Shown here piece after piece: positions 63,869 through 64,000 of a stretch of 64,000 nucleotides of DNA; position 1 is the first letter of the stretch; every line of letters starts with the position of its first letter. This DNA is from Mangrovactinospora gilvigrisea. GTDB lineage: Bacteria; Actinomycetota; Actinomycetes; Streptomycetales; Streptomycetaceae. The position numbers and the translations under genes are program-made. The stretch spans positions 1 to 64,000 of the forward strand of contig NZ_MLCF01000085.1 in assembly GCF_001879105.1 (NCBI RefSeq). The letters run 5' to 3'. The notes below the pieces were generated by a model. The model worked only from the letters and a program-made list of their open reading frames with translations, was not told where the DNA came from and did not search any database.

Positions 63869-64000
63869 CCTGTGGATCGTTCCGCTGGTGGACACCCTCG
63901 TCCATCACCCCGAGAACCCCTTCGCCGAGGAGCTCGCCCGCTACGAGCGGGCGCTGGCCCGGGCCGGCCTGCCGGGCGTCCCCGTCTACCTGCACAACCC
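63858..64000 (+). CDS. Unknown conserved protein, 3' end cut by window edge
   Basis: About 47 codons are visible, starting at ATG 63858 after GGAGGGAG and overlapping the GntR gene. The fragment reads ACDLWIVPLVDTLVHHPENP, an alpha/beta-looking N-terminus. I do not recognise the family. The stop lies outside the window. Confidence 0.65.
   Translation, partial: MACDLWIVPLVDTLVHHPENPFAEELARYERALARAGLPGVPVYLHN

Overview
The window is a stretch of high-GC actinobacterial chromosome, most likely from Streptomyces or a close relative (Streptomycetaceae). The reasons are a dnaK-grpE-dnaJ-hspR operon with HspR (HAIR) operators and a HAIR-controlled clpB, purA followed by a GntR regulator, a sugar ABC operon with no ATPase gene of its own, many apparently leaderless promoters, and DUF3151, DUF2617 and YbjN genes in the order usual for Streptomyces.

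Layout. 1-4.2 kb: EamA exporter/LysR pair, then a TetR regulator divergent from an alpha/beta hydrolase. 4.2-6.8 kb: a tRNA-Gly(CCC) integration site. A 41-bp copy of the tRNA 3' half lies 2.07 kb from the intact gene and brackets a small island that carries one DUF234-type ATPase; decayed reading frames lie inside and just outside it. 7.1-10.2 kb: zinc-ribbon protein, dCTP deaminase, phosphoribosyltransferase, P-loop kinase and an AlaX-type alanyl-tRNA editing protein. 10.2-17.7 kb: an envelope polysaccharide locus with an Egghead-like GT2 glycosyltransferase, a GH113-like and a GH26 beta-mannanase, and a Pro/Ala-rich membrane protein. 17.7-19.9 kb: a membrane Fe-S oxidoreductase. 20-31.2 kb: heat-shock region with the canonical DnaK system, a second operon encoding a lid-less DnaK, a J-like/TPR protein without HPD, a GrpE-like protein and a small coiled-coil protein, then clpB. 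31.2-36 kb: a LacI-controlled sugar ABC importer. 36-43.4 kb: envelope and housekeeping genes including a GT-C mannosyltransferase, aldose epimerase, pyrE and fba. 43.4-56 kb: scattered genes that together resemble aerobic 2-aminobenzoyl-CoA (anthranilate) catabolism (CoA ligase, PaaX regulator, RidA, BadI-like ring hydrolase, fused monooxygenase/OYE reductase), mixed with a GH29 fucosidase, DinB, transglutaminase-like and HhH proteins. 56-64 kb: a SRPBCC/TetR pair with an unusual ATT start, LapA, a GH65 phosphorylase with beta-phosphoglucomutase, a DAG-kinase-like protein, purA, a GntR regulator and a truncated unknown gene.

The most notable systems are the putative beta-mannan locus (three gene products from beta-mannan-related families), the tRNA-bounded mini-island, the atypical second Hsp70 operon and the dispersed anthraniloyl-CoA pathway. 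All calls come from reading the sequence and recalling family motifs; no database search was run.
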